Part shown: one piece after another, positions 6,616-15,697 of the stretch
How positions within the stretch are numbered: the first letter of the stretch is position 1
Layout: the number at the start of each line of letters is the position of its first letter
NCBI GenBank assembly: GCA_003347645.1
Contig: QDFX01000005.1
Coordinates: 180,999 to 244,998 of the forward strand
DNA length: 64,000 nucleotides
Origin: Rhizobiaceae bacterium CPCC 101076
GTDB taxonomy: Bacteria > Pseudomonadota > Alphaproteobacteria > Rhizobiales > Methylopilaceae
Reading direction: 5' to 3'
Made by a program: the position numbers and the translations under genes
Notes under the pieces: generated by a model
The model's database searches: none
What the model was told of the DNA's origin: nothing
Seen by the model: only the letters and a program-made list of their open reading frames with translations

Positions 6616-8577
6616 TCACAGCGTGGGCGCGGCGTTCCGGTAGGGATGCGCCGAGGGCAACAGCGAAGCCAACCCGGCCTGCCAGCACAGATAGGCTTCC
6701 AGCTTCTCGACCTCCGCATCCGTCGGCGCCCGCTTTAGGCGCACGATCTCGCGCACCTTCAACGATGAGATGTTCCCGATCCCGTTGCCGCTCGACCCCT
6801 GCCCTCCCAGAGTGGAGCGAGTAAAGGTCTCGGTATTCACCGCGACGCTGGCGGACGCCCGCGTACCGCCATTGACCTTCAGCCTGGACGTCTTCGGCGA
6901 GGCTCCCGCATCGAGCGAATGAACCACGCAGACATCCAGCCCGGCCATGGAAATGCCGGACTGCGAGCCGCTTCCCTGGAATCGAACGTTGCCGTTCCCC
7001 GAACCCCAGCTCCGGTAAGCGCCCGACGCGTCGGCGTCGGAGAACCAATATTTGAAGCCGCTCGACAGCGATGCGTCGCCATGGATAAGGGCGGCATGCC
7101 CGATCGCGTCGGCCACCGCGGGCAGACCCGTGATCACGGTCTGGGTCATATGCTGAGTGCCGTTGAAACTCAGGCATGGCCCGCCGTTCATGCCGGTCGA
7201 CTCATAGATCGGCTTGGCCGCATCGGATCCCTGATCCATCGACCTGCCATTCCCGGTCTGGCTGATCCACTTCGAGACCCGGTTCGAACCGTCGGTCGTC
7301 AGGCTCGCGAGATTGTCCGCCCGCCACCAATCGAGGAGATCGGCACCGAAGGCCGCCGGCGTCCAGAGCGCCTCTGCAACCGTCAGCGTGAACGTCATGG
7401 CCCCCGTCAACCCACGCGCTCCGTTCTGGATCGCCGAGACCTCGACGACATGATCTCCCGCGGACAGGCTGTCGGGCGCGGTCAGGTTGGCGCCTGCGAT
7501 TGCGAACGACGCCGCTTCCGGACCGCCCGAGATCGCGAATGTCGTCGGCACGGGCGAGGTCGTCGCGAGTCCGATCGAGAAGCTGTCCCCCTCATCAACG
7601 GTCCCGACCACAGGCGATGTGAAGACCGGCGGCCCGAATTGCTTGCGGAACTCGGCGCCGGTTAGTGGATACTGGTCGCCGCCGAGACGGCACGCCTTGC
7701 CGCTATTACTTTCCCAGTAATTCGCATAGAGCGCATTGTTCGCGAACAGAAACGCCGACATCTGCGCCACGTAGTAGGAAGCGTCACGGACGACGTTGCT
7801 CGGATCCTTCGAGCAAAGGCCCCATTCGTCGAGCGCGAACCTCTTGCCGTGCGCCACTGCGAAATCCGCCGCCCAGCGCATGCCGAACCCGGTCGGCGAA
7901 TTGACCTTGTAGTTCCAGACCGCCTGGATGTCGGTGAAACCGGTCCAGTCGGCGGCATTCAGGTAGACGTCCATGCCGATGATATCGACATAGTCGTCGC
8001 CGGGATAAGCGAGGCCCGGATCATAGGGCGTGCCGTCGCGATAGTGCCGCTCGTTTGGGCACCAGGAAAAGCGGAAACGGTCCGAGATCGTGCGGAACGC
8101 CGAGACCAGCCTCTGCCAGGCGCCGATGAAATCGGCCTCCTTGCCGTAACTGTCCCAGATCTGCCAGCCGCCGTTGAATTCCCACGGGCCGCGGATGACG
8201 ATCGGCCCGCTCGCCTCGTTGTGGTTGAGAACGATCTGCTGGGCGGCCTGCACATAGTAGGCATCGAAATTCCCCGCCGCCGCCTGCGCCAGAGTCGTGC
8301 CGTTGACCATGTTCGGCACGGACCAGTGGAACGGCCGGCCGATCACGGAAGCAGCCGCCGCATCGCTCGAGATATAGTTGATGAAGTTCGCCCAGTTCTC
8401 GCGGCGAAGCATCAGCATCACCTGGTCGGCGGGCGCGCCGAGCCAGGCCTCATAGGCAGGACCATCCGCGGCCGAGTTCACGTAGATGCCGAAACGCCTC
8501 GACATATCGAACGGCACATTCTGCGGGCAGGCCGAGAGCGCTGCCACTTCGGGCAGGGACAGTCCAAGTCCAATCAT
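6616..8577 (-). CDS. GH26-like tail enzyme with C-terminal lectin-like domain
   Basis: 653 residues. Residues 1-14 (MIGLGLSLPEVAAL) match the start of the 49-residue protein near 2862. Residues about 20-310 resemble a glycoside hydrolase clan A barrel of the GH26 type: RGPWEFNGGW would supply the acid/base Glu and RFALDEWGL the nucleophile Glu. An Ig- or cadherin-like linker follows (VVGTVDEGDSFSIGLATTS), then a C-terminal LamG/concanavalin-like domain (LLDWWRADNLASL, SKWISQTGNGRS). Probably a tail-associated enzyme that binds and cuts a mannan-like or related capsule. The substrate is inferred. It lies 10 bases after the spike-base gene. Confidence 0.75.
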   Translation of the reverse strand: MIGLGLSLPEVAALSACPQNVPFDMSRRFGIYVNSAADGPAYEAWLGAPADQVMLMLRRENWANFINYISSDAAAASVIGRPFHWSVPNMVNGTTLAQAAAGNFDAYYVQAAQQIVLNHNEASGPIVIRGPWEFNGGWQIWDSYGKEADFIGAWQRLVSAFRTISDRFRFSWCPNERHYRDGTPYDPGLAYPGDDYVDIIGMDVYLNAADWTGFTDIQAVWNYKVNSPTGFGMRWAADFAVAHGKRFALDEWGLCSKDPSNVVRDASYYVAQMSAFLFANNALYANYWESNSGKACRLGGDQYPLTGAEFRKQFGPPVFTSPVVGTVDEGDSFSIGLATTSPVPTTFAISGGPEAASFAIAGANLTAPDSLSAGDHVVEVSAIQNGARGLTGAMTFTLTVAEALWTPAAFGADLLDWWRADNLASLTTDGSNRVSKWISQTGNGRSMDQGSDAAKPIYESTGMNGGPCLSFNGTQHMTQTVITGLPAVADAIGHAALIHGDASLSSGFKYWFSDADASGAYRSWGSGNGNVRFQGSGSQSGISMAGLDVCVVHSLDAGASPKTSRLKVNGGTRASASVAVNTETFTRSTLGGQGSSGNGIGNISSLKVREIVRLKRAPTDAEVEKLEAYLCWQAGLASLLPSAHPYRNAAPTL

Positions 8578-8587
8578 CGGTGATACC

Positions 8588-8848
8588 TCAATATAGGGCC
8601 CAGATACTGTCAGCCGTGCCGCCGGGCTTTACCCGGCGTACGACGAGCGGATTGTAGCCGGCGACAAGCGGAACATTGGCCCGCTCGGTGCCGTCGGCTT
8701 CGCGCAGATTGGCCGTCCCCGCGGTGCCGACGAGCAGGCCGCGGCATGGGCCGTCCGCCAAATCGGCATCGGCCTTGGTCACCGGCACATAGCTCTTCGC
8801 CGCGGCCGACGACGGCTCGGGCCAGCCGCGTTCGATAGTCTTCGCCAT
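8588..8848 (-). CDS. GTA spike-base protein (rcc01079 family)
   Basis: 86 residues. The body LREADGTERANVPLVAGYNPLVVRRVKPGGTADSIWALY fits the small spike-base proteins of RcGTA (ADGT near the middle, RV-GGTA-IWAL at the end). In RcGTA this protein anchors head spikes that bind host capsule. It is preceded by GAGGTGAAGC and by a terminator-like hairpin, and followed by the tail enzyme gene. Confidence 0.78.
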   Translation of the reverse strand: MAKTIERGWPEPSSAAAKSYVPVTKADADLADGPCRGLLVGTAGTANLREADGTERANVPLVAGYNPLVVRRVKPGGTADSIWALY

Positions 8849-8861
8849 GCTTCACCTCATG

Positions 8862-8883
8862 AAAAAGCCCGCAAGAAGCGGGC
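8862..8883 (-). terminator. hairpin with T5 before spike-base gene
   Basis: Minus strand: GCCCGC, TTCTT loop, GCGGGC, TTTTT, CATGAGGTGAAGC and then the ATG. An intrinsic-terminator shape within 15 bases of the start; same layout as the hairpins before the endolysin, capsid and major tail genes. Confidence 0.7.
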
Positions 8884-8908
8884 CGGTCGTTCGAATTCCT
8901 GGGATTGC

Positions 8909-10333
8909 TCAGACGTATTGGCCGCTGGTCGAGACGGCTCCCACGGCATTGCCGGGCAGATAGTTCGCGCCGCCGCCATTGGTGCGGATCGTGCCGCAGG
9001 TGGAGGCCGAATATCGCGTGCCCGTCGCTGAGCCGCTGAACGTGTCGCCACTGACGAGCAGCGACCCGCCAGCAGCCACCGCCGAAAAAGTTGTGAAGGC
9101 CGGCGTGCCGGTCAGCGCAATCGTCCGCCCCACCGCCTGGATCGCCGCTCCGGCTTCCGCGACCCAATGGTTCACCGCGCCGCCGGAGATCGTGTAATTC
9201 GCCGCGCATTCGGCCCGCGCACCCGGCGCGATCATCGCCACATGCCGTCCTGCACATGCGCTGAACTCAACCGCCTCCCAGACCACGCGTCCCGGCGCAT
9301 CGCCGCGCAGGCAATCGCCGCTCGTCACCGTGGTCAGCTTCAAATCCTTGATGCGAAGATCGCCCGGCAGCGGCGCGGTCCATTGCACGAGATGCCCGAT
9401 CCCGCTCAACACCGTTGTCGCCCCCGCTCCGTCCAGCACGACGCTGCCGCCGCCGGTCCAGCCCTTCGCGATCGTCAGACCCGAGAACGTCCCCGCCCCG
9501 ATCTCGATCGTTGTGGTAAAGCCCGCAAGATCGAGCGTCCCGGCGATGACGTCATAAGCCTTCTGTACCGTGGCGAACGCACCTCCCGCCGTATTGGCGA
9601 GGCCGTCATTCGCATCCGAGCCGTCGGCGCGGACATGATAGGTCCGGTTCGCGCTCAGCTGCTCGCGCACGCCGCCCTGCGGAAAACGCGGCCGTCCTGT
9701 CGCGCGGTCTATCCGCAAGGCCTCATGCCAGGTCGCGCCGTCGGCCGAGACCTTCAGCACGAAATCCTCGTCGCCGATCAGTCCGAGCTCAGCCCGCCCG
9801 CCATAGGCCGACTGCAGCAGGATCGAGAGCACGTCGCCCGCGCCCTCCTTGTTCATCACATAGCGAAGATCGCCGGTACCGCCCGCACCCGCTTCGAGCG
9901 CGGTCCAGAGCGCGCTGTTCAGCTTGGCCGAGAAAGGATTGGTCTCGTCGGCCATGGTGCCGAGGCCAAACCGCGGCACATCCTGAAACGTGCCGCCTGC
10001 CACCTGCCAAATGCCGCCCGAGAAGGCGACGACTTCTTCCGCCTCGGCATCCCAGGCGATCCAGCCAGTGCCCGGCTCGATGAACACCCATCCGCCGTTC
10101 TGGAACGCGGCGACCCGCCCGTCTTTCCCGGCCCAACCACCCGTCGCGCCGGGGCCGACGATATGGCGTTCGCCCTCCTCCGGATCGGGGGGAGGGGCGG
10201 TGCGCGTCCGGTCCAGCACCGAGAGCTGGACGATATTGTCCAGCCGCGACAGCGCCTCGTTCACGGTCACATGCTTCTGCGCCTGGCTCGCCGCCAGCAG
10301 CGGGAAGCGGAGATTGCTTGTCGTCTCAGACAT
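8909..10333 (-). CDS. DUF2793 GTA spike/fibre protein with beta-helix domain
   Basis: 474 residues. Residues about 1-130 are a DUF2793 domain (RFPLLAASQAQKHVTVNEAL, GERHIVG, WAGKDGRVAAFQNGGWVFIEP), as in the RcGTA head-spike/fibre gene rcc01080. The rest is a single-strand beta-helix-like region (ANDGLANTAGGAFATVQKAYD, then Gly-rich repeats) such as is used for sugar binding. Its start overlaps the end of g15 by 8 bases. It lies next to the spike-base gene, as rcc01080 lies next to rcc01079 in Rhodobacter, though there the two are unlinked from the main cluster. Confidence 0.8.
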   Translation of the reverse strand: MSETTSNLRFPLLAASQAQKHVTVNEALSRLDNIVQLSVLDRTRTAPPPDPEEGERHIVGPGATGGWAGKDGRVAAFQNGGWVFIEPGTGWIAWDAEAEEVVAFSGGIWQVAGGTFQDVPRFGLGTMADETNPFSAKLNSALWTALEAGAGGTGDLRYVMNKEGAGDVLSILLQSAYGGRAELGLIGDEDFVLKVSADGATWHEALRIDRATGRPRFPQGGVREQLSANRTYHVRADGSDANDGLANTAGGAFATVQKAYDVIAGTLDLAGFTTTIEIGAGTFSGLTIAKGWTGGGSVVLDGAGATTVLSGIGHLVQWTAPLPGDLRIKDLKLTTVTSGDCLRGDAPGRVVWEAVEFSACAGRHVAMIAPGARAECAANYTISGGAVNHWVAEAGAAIQAVGRTIALTGTPAFTTFSAVAAGGSLLVSGDTFSGSATGTRYSASTCGTIRTNGGGANYLPGNAVGAVSTSGQYV

Positions 10334-13300
10334 GAAGGATCGTCTCCGCGGCCCGGCCTGCTCCGGCCAGGGCTGATATCTGCATCACCCGGATTGAAAG
10401 GCTCTCCTGCGGCCCGCCAAAATCGGCGGTCTCGTCGGCATTGGTGTAAAGCGCTGAGGGCGACAGGACGTTGATCGTCCGCACCACTTCGCCGCCATCC
10501 AGTACCTCGACCCGGTAGGCCTCGCTCTCCTCGGCCAGCGGCACCTCCGCCACTTCCCAGGAATCGCCGCCGCTCCGCGTCCGCCGAATCCATGACATCT
10601 CGACCCCGGCCGATGTCCGCCGTCCGCGCAGATGCACCGGCGCGAACGGCATCAGCGCGAGCGAACTCGGCGTCGCCGCGAATTCCACGGCCATCGGGTC
10701 GGCATGGTCGGTCGCGGCCGGCGCCGCGCGCCATGTCACCGGCCGTCCGGCGCGTTCCACGCCCTCCGCCAGCGGCACCACCGCCGCGTCGAGCAGGACG
10801 AAAACGCTGCCCGCCGGCTTCTCGACACCGGCCTCGATCTCCGTGCCCGATTGCCCGCGCAGAAGCCGCGACAGCCGGTAGGTCCGTTCCGCCACAAGCT
10901 CGGCCTCGCCGAATTGCAGCACTTCCCACGCACCATCCGGCCCGCGCAGAGCCGCCAAATTCGCGCCCGCCAGCAGGCGATCCTCCGTCACCGCGACAAG
11001 CTCGCCGTCCGAGATCGCGACCGTCACCGAGCCGCCATTGTCGAACCGCCACGGCCGCCCCGGCTTCAGCGCGTCCAGCGTCTCGCCGATCAGGGCCGGC
11101 GCGGACACCCGCACCGCCGGCTCGAACGCCCCGCCGCTTTCGCGCCACAGCACGATCGCGCCCGGCCATGGTTTCGCGGCCACCGCCACGCGCGACAGCA
11201 CCGGCGGCTCGCCGTCCGGCGCGGGCAGGTCGAGCACGACGACCTCCGGCAGCCCGGCCAGCGACGGCACAGGCGCGGCGATCGATGCATCGCGCAGCCT
11301 CGGCGCCTCGAAAATCTCCGGCGCCACGGCGCGCGCCGTCACCTGCCGGAGCGGCCCGTCGGCGATCTCCGTGATCTCGAACGTTCGGCCATCAAGCCGC
11401 ACCAGATCGCCGGGCTCGGGCCCGATCAAAGTCGGAGGCAGCGCGAAACCCGCCGTCTCGCGACCGATCCAGAGATCCTGCAGCCGGATATCCGCTCGGC
11501 GCTGCATCTCGGATGGCGCGGCGACGACCGCCGTGTCCATGACGAGGACGCCGCGCGCCTCGGTCTCCCGCCGCCTCGCCGAAGCGACGACCGGCCGGAA
11601 TTCGGCGAGAACGTCGCCGTGCCCGATCGCGATCTCGACCGGAAGCTCGGTCTCCTGTGCCCGAACGAAGTTCGGCTCGGCGCCGTCCCTCTGGGCGGCC
11701 AGATCGTCGAACTCGACGGCCTCCCCTCGGCCGCGCGGCGACAGCACGATCGCGCCGTCGCGCTCGCAGGCGCCGAAGGCATAAAGCTCCCCCAGAGGCT
11801 CCAACACCTCGCGCGCCGAGGCCGGCCGGTCGACCGCATAGCCGTCGATGACGCCCTCCAGCGTGCCTGTCTCGAATGCCTCCGCATCCGTCTCGCCGAG
11901 CACAGCCGCCGTCAGCTCCGCCAGAGGCGCCTGCCCCAATCTCCCGTTGAGCCAATGGCCCGTCTCGTAAGCCGCGCCGTCGGCCCACACATCGCGCGCT
12001 ATCGGAAAGGCCGGAAACGGCCGTGCATCCCAGGCCCAGACCGATGTCCGTTCCGGATCGACCATCCGTCCGCCATAGACTGGCGACAACGGATTGGTCG
12101 CGGCCTCTCCATAAACCGCCATCACCGCCTCGATGGCGCGTCTCTGGACGAGATCGTCCCGCCCGCCCGACGAGAACGGAGGCAGGGCCGACGCCGACTT
12201 CTCGTCCGGAAAGACATTCGGCGCGTTCGCGCCCTTGTCGACCGCCGGACAGCCGATCTCGATCAGCCAGATCGGCTTCGATCCCGGCACCCAGGCCGTG
12301 GCGGACGACAGCTCGACGCCGTCGACCCGTTCATGATGCGGATTGCTCCACCAGCCGTGGAGATCCTTGGCCCGGAACGTCCAAGGCTTGCCGAGCCCGT
12401 CACTGATGGGCGTCCTGACCTGCGCCGCGCGGTCGGCATCGCTGGCATAAAACCAGTCATAGCTCTCGCCACCGGCGACATTCGCTTCGAGATAGGCGCT
12501 GTCGCAGATCGATTCCGCCAGCCCACGGTCGAGATGCTGGGTGCCGTCCCGCCAATCGGCCAACGGCCCATAGAAATCGATGCCGACCGCATCCACCGCC
12601 GGATGCGCCCACAGCGGATCGAGCGGAAAACGAACCTCCATGCCGCCGCCGAGCACATGCGAGCCGTATTCGGTCCAGTCGGCGGCATAGGTGATCTTCG
12701 TCGCCGGGCCGACGAGCGTCCGCACCGCCGAAGCGAGAGACACCAGTTGCGCCACCGCCGGATAAGCGCCCGCCGCATTCCGCACGCGAGTCAGCGTCCG
12801 GAATTCCGAGCCGATCACGATCGCATCGACACCGCCGGCGATCTCGCCGAGCTGCGCCACATGCAGCACGAAGCGCCGCCAGCCCCACTCGCTCGGCCCG
12901 GAATAGAATACGGCTCCACCGGCCGACGAGAAGTGACCGGCCGCAGCCGTCCCGAAGAACGCCGCGACCTCCGAGCCTGCCGCCGCGGTCCCGTCACCCA
13001 CCGCCGAAATCTCGCCACGCCACGGATAGGCCCGCTGCGGAACCACACCCGTCACCGGGTCCGGCAGATCATTGTCCGCCGGCACATCCATCATCAGGAA
13101 TGGATAGAGCGTCACCTTCAGCCCGCGCGCCTTTATCGCCGCAATGGCGCGCAGCACGCTGCCGTCCGACGGCGAGCCGCCATAGGCCGGTCGGCCGTCA
13201 TGCTCGGAAACCAGTCGCGCGCCGCCGCGACCGAGCGACCCGACCGACCAGGCCGCACCAACCGTCTGCTTGATTTTCGAATCCACGCGCGGCGCGACCG

Positions 13301-14153
13301 TGCAATGGCCGCAGCGGAGATCGTCGCCGAACCAGGCGACGACCAGCGAGACGTGTTCGAGGTTCGGGCAAAGCGCGACGAGTTCGTCGAGACTCGCCTC
13401 CAAATTCGACCCGGCCACCAAAGTCTGGCGGTTCTCCGCCGCGCTCCGGCCGATGCCGAGCTTCCGCGTGACGGCGATCGTGTCGTAACCGAACTCCGTC
13501 GCGCCCGGGATCAGACACACCGATCTGATCTTCGGCTCCAGCATCCCGACCGGCCGGATCACCTCGAACGAGAGCTGTGGAACGCGATTGCCGAACGCTT
13601 CCAGCAGCAGGTTCTCGAACACCACATAGGCAAGCCCGCGATAGGCCGGCGCATTCTCCGCGCCCTCCTTCGCGACGATCAGCGGGTCGGCCGCCTGCGC
13701 CTCATCGCCGATGTACGTACGCATGTTGACGCGCGTCAGGTCGAGCGGCTTTCCGTCCGCCCACACGCGTCCGACATGCGCGATCGGGCCTTGGCAGAGC
13801 CCGAGCGCGACATTGGCGAAATAGCTCGTCGTCTCGACCGAGGGTCCCGACGGCGCGCCCTTTCCGCCCGACGAATTCTCGCGCCGCGTTTTCGCCACCA
13901 GTCGCGTCGCCCAGATGATTTGCCCGGATACCCGCACCCGTCCCCAGGCGCGCGGGATCGGCGTTCCTTCGGTCGAGGCGGTGACGTCGAGCTCGCGCAG
14001 CCGCCCGCCGCTTTGGGTCGAGCCACCACCGAGGAACGAACGGTCGATTGCCGCGCCGGCCAGTCCGCCGACCGCGCGTCCGACCATCGCCCCGACCGGC
14101 CCGAACAGCGAGCCGACGGCGGCGCCCGCCGCCTGAAGAACCAGAGTTGCCAT
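10326..14153 (-). CDS. GTA host-specificity / baseplate megatron protein (g15)
   Basis: 1275 residues, the size expected for RcGTA g15. Starts MATLVLQAAGAAVGSLFGPVGAMVGRAVGG (hydrophobic Gly-rich), followed by the conserved SGGRLRELDVTASTEG-PIPRAWGRVRVSGQIIWATR segment. The middle has a glycoside-hydrolase TIM-barrel-like region (AVDAVGIDFYGPLADWRDG, DWFYASDADRAAQ, KPIWLIEIGCPA). The C-terminal third contains the phage tail-hub fold. It forms the tail tip that contacts the recipient cell. Immediately downstream of g14. Confidence 0.93.
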   Translation of the reverse strand: MATLVLQAAGAAVGSLFGPVGAMVGRAVGGLAGAAIDRSFLGGGSTQSGGRLRELDVTASTEGTPIPRAWGRVRVSGQIIWATRLVAKTRRENSSGGKGAPSGPSVETTSYFANVALGLCQGPIAHVGRVWADGKPLDLTRVNMRTYIGDEAQAADPLIVAKEGAENAPAYRGLAYVVFENLLLEAFGNRVPQLSFEVIRPVGMLEPKIRSVCLIPGATEFGYDTIAVTRKLGIGRSAAENRQTLVAGSNLEASLDELVALCPNLEHVSLVVAWFGDDLRCGHCTVAPRVDSKIKQTVGAAWSVGSLGRGGARLVSEHDGRPAYGGSPSDGSVLRAIAAIKARGLKVTLYPFLMMDVPADNDLPDPVTGVVPQRAYPWRGEISAVGDGTAAAGSEVAAFFGTAAAGHFSSAGGAVFYSGPSEWGWRRFVLHVAQLGEIAGGVDAIVIGSEFRTLTRVRNAAGAYPAVAQLVSLASAVRTLVGPATKITYAADWTEYGSHVLGGGMEVRFPLDPLWAHPAVDAVGIDFYGPLADWRDGTQHLDRGLAESICDSAYLEANVAGGESYDWFYASDADRAAQVRTPISDGLGKPWTFRAKDLHGWWSNPHHERVDGVELSSATAWVPGSKPIWLIEIGCPAVDKGANAPNVFPDEKSASALPPFSSGGRDDLVQRRAIEAVMAVYGEAATNPLSPVYGGRMVDPERTSVWAWDARPFPAFPIARDVWADGAAYETGHWLNGRLGQAPLAELTAAVLGETDAEAFETGTLEGVIDGYAVDRPASAREVLEPLGELYAFGACERDGAIVLSPRGRGEAVEFDDLAAQRDGAEPNFVRAQETELPVEIAIGHGDVLAEFRPVVASARRRETEARGVLVMDTAVVAAPSEMQRRADIRLQDLWIGRETAGFALPPTLIGPEPGDLVRLDGRTFEITEIADGPLRQVTARAVAPEIFEAPRLRDASIAAPVPSLAGLPEVVVLDLPAPDGEPPVLSRVAVAAKPWPGAIVLWRESGGAFEPAVRVSAPALIGETLDALKPGRPWRFDNGGSVTVAISDGELVAVTEDRLLAGANLAALRGPDGAWEVLQFGEAELVAERTYRLSRLLRGQSGTEIEAGVEKPAGSVFVLLDAAVVPLAEGVERAGRPVTWRAAPAATDHADPMAVEFAATPSSLALMPFAPVHLRGRRTSAGVEMSWIRRTRSGGDSWEVAEVPLAEESEAYRVEVLDGGEVVRTINVLSPSALYTNADETADFGGPQESLSIRVMQISALAGAGRAAETILHV

Positions 14154-14162
14154 GAGAACCTG

Positions 14163-14594
14163 TCAGTCGGCCGCGCCGGGAAAGGCGAAACGATAGGCAA
14201 GCTTGCGCCGCCACATCGGCGAGATGCCGACTTCGGCGACCGACGCGCCGTCGTGGGCATGGATCATCGTGGCCGGCCCGGTCGCGATCGCGAGATGCTT
14301 GGCCGCCACGTTCGGCCGCCAGCGGAAGATCAGCACGTCGCCGGCGGCGATCTCCGAGCCCGGCCGCTGGATCAGATGCCGCGCGGCGGCCTCCGCCAGA
14401 GGCTCGCCCCTCCCCGCCTCCGCCCAGTCTGGCGCATAGGGCGGCGCTTCTTCCGGCAGCTCGCCATAGAGCGCCTCCCACACCCCCGTCACCAGGCCCA
14501 GGCAGTCGCAGCCGACATGCTTCAGGCTCGCGCGATGGCGATAGGGCGTGCCGATCCAGCTCCGCGCCTCGGTCACGATCATCTCCGCATTCAC
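14163..14594 (-). CDS. NlpC/P60 tail peptidase (g14)
   Basis: 143 residues. Motifs: IGTPYRHRASLKHVGCDCLGLV with the catalytic Cys of CDCLGL, and KHLAIATGPATMIHAH with the catalytic His. This is the GTA_NlpC family (RcGTA g14), a tail-tip cell-wall peptidase that opens the recipient peptidoglycan. The start overlaps the g13 stop as ATGA, showing translational coupling. Confidence 0.92.
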   Translation of the reverse strand: MNAEMIVTEARSWIGTPYRHRASLKHVGCDCLGLVTGVWEALYGELPEEAPPYAPDWAEAGRGEPLAEAAARHLIQRPGSEIAAGDVLIFRWRPNVAAKHLAIATGPATMIHAHDGASVAEVGISPMWRRKLAYRFAFPGAAD

Positions 14595-15466
14595 TGGAAA
14601 TAGCTCCCGCCGTCATGCTCCTCGTCGCCGGCCGGATAGCCGAGCGCCCGGTCGGTGCCGGGCATGTGCGGGAAGCCACGGAAATTCGCGGCATTGGCGA
14701 ACCGCTCACGGCAGGTCCGGAAGCGCTTGTCGCAACCGGCCGTCACGACGAATTCGTCGCCCGCCGCCGCCTCGGACGGCAGCCCCTGCCAAAGTCCCAG
14801 GCGGTCGCCGCGATGCTGCCTCACCTCGCACCGTCGGCCCTCATTGCCGCCGCTCGTCCAGGTCAGCATTCCGCCGTCGAACCAGCGCTCCTCAAACCCG
14901 CCGAGCCCGCTCGCCACGACCTCGAACCGCGTCGCCGAAACGACCGCGCCCTCGCCCCGCAGCAGAGCATTGCCGAGGTCGACCCCGCATCGCGCATCGC
15001 CCAGTCCGGCATCGCAGGTCGCCACAAAAAGCCGCCCCTGCCGCGCGTCCAGCCGATGCGCCATCGAGCGCAGTTCGGCGTTGAACGCCGCCCCCATCCG
15101 CCGCACTTCGCCGATCTCACCGACCCGCAGACGCAGCCGCTGATCCGGCAACTTCCAGTTAACCATGAAGATTTCGACTTTGGCGCAATCCCATGATCCA
15201 GCTGACAAATCCTCTTCCGTCAGGCCATCGGACCCCAGCGCGCCGGCCACTTCTCCGCCGCCGACAGCCAGTCCCAGCGAAGCCGAAGCCTCCGCCGCCT
15301 GCAGCCCGCTCGACGCCCGGAACAGCGTGCCGTCGAACGCGATGTCCTCATCGTGGTCGGTAAAGCCGAGCACCACCCCATCCCGCCGCGTCGCCCGCCA
15401 GCAATGACAAAGAGTGGTCGCCTCGAAGGCGAGATGCGCCGCGAGTTCGGAAGGGATCTGACGCAT
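14591..15466 (-). CDS. GTA baseplate hub protein, DUF2163 (g13)
   Basis: About 291 residues from MRQIPSELAAHLAFEATTLCHCW; the upstream extension is repeat-derived and rejected. Typical DUF2163 features: DGVVLGFTDHDEDIAFDGTLFRA, the GSWDCAKVEIFMVNW block, and a C-terminal four-cysteine region (CDAGLGDARCG; GCDKRFRTCRERFANAANFRGFPHMPG). In RcGTA g13 these Cys residues bind an iron-sulfur cluster, and the protein forms part of the distal tail and hub. Overlaps g14. Confidence 0.92.
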   Translation of the reverse strand: MRQIPSELAAHLAFEATTLCHCWRATRRDGVVLGFTDHDEDIAFDGTLFRASSGLQAAEASASLGLAVGGGEVAGALGSDGLTEEDLSAGSWDCAKVEIFMVNWKLPDQRLRLRVGEIGEVRRMGAAFNAELRSMAHRLDARQGRLFVATCDAGLGDARCGVDLGNALLRGEGAVVSATRFEVVASGLGGFEERWFDGGMLTWTSGGNEGRRCEVRQHRGDRLGLWQGLPSEAAAGDEFVVTAGCDKRFRTCRERFANAANFRGFPHMPGTDRALGYPAGDEEHDGGSYFQ

Positions 15467-15473
15467 GATTTCT

Positions 15474-15557
15474 CCGTCATCCTCCGACTTGATCGGAGGA
15501 CCCACAACGGCCTCTCAAAAGAATGGATGCTCCGGTCAAGCCGGAGCATGACGGCAG
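15474..15557. repeat. palindromic intergenic repeat, family R2
   Basis: Two arms, GTCATCCTCCGACTTGATCGG and CCGGTCAAGCCGGAGCATGACG, frame a short centre. Related copies lie at about 22217-22262 and 30484-30571. Intergenic and not coding. Confidence 0.75.
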
Positions 15558-15561
15558 GACA

Positions 15562-15697
15562 CCCTCTCCCGTTTACGGGAGAGGTCGACTCGCGCAGCGA
15601 GCGGGTGAGGGCATGTGTGAGGTAATGAGCATCGTACTGGCCCTCACCCCCGTCGTCTGACGACGACTCGACCCTCTCCCGCTTCGCAGGAGAAGGG
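15562..15697. repeat. palindromic repeat R1, copy a
   Basis: Left arm CCCTCTCCCGTTTACGGGAG, then GACTCGCGCAGCGAGCGGGTGAGGGC; the right arm repeats the same in reverse, ending CTCTCCCGCTTCGCAGGAGA. Each arm is a hairpin and the two arms form a larger inverted repeat. Abuts the stop of g12. Six further R1 loci lie between here and 24.0 kb. Confidence 0.85.

Noticed and set aside
10632..14603. 1323-residue open frame opposite g15
   Set aside because: Very Arg/His/Pro-rich, typical antisense shadow of a GC-rich gene. g15 on the other strand has clear family features.
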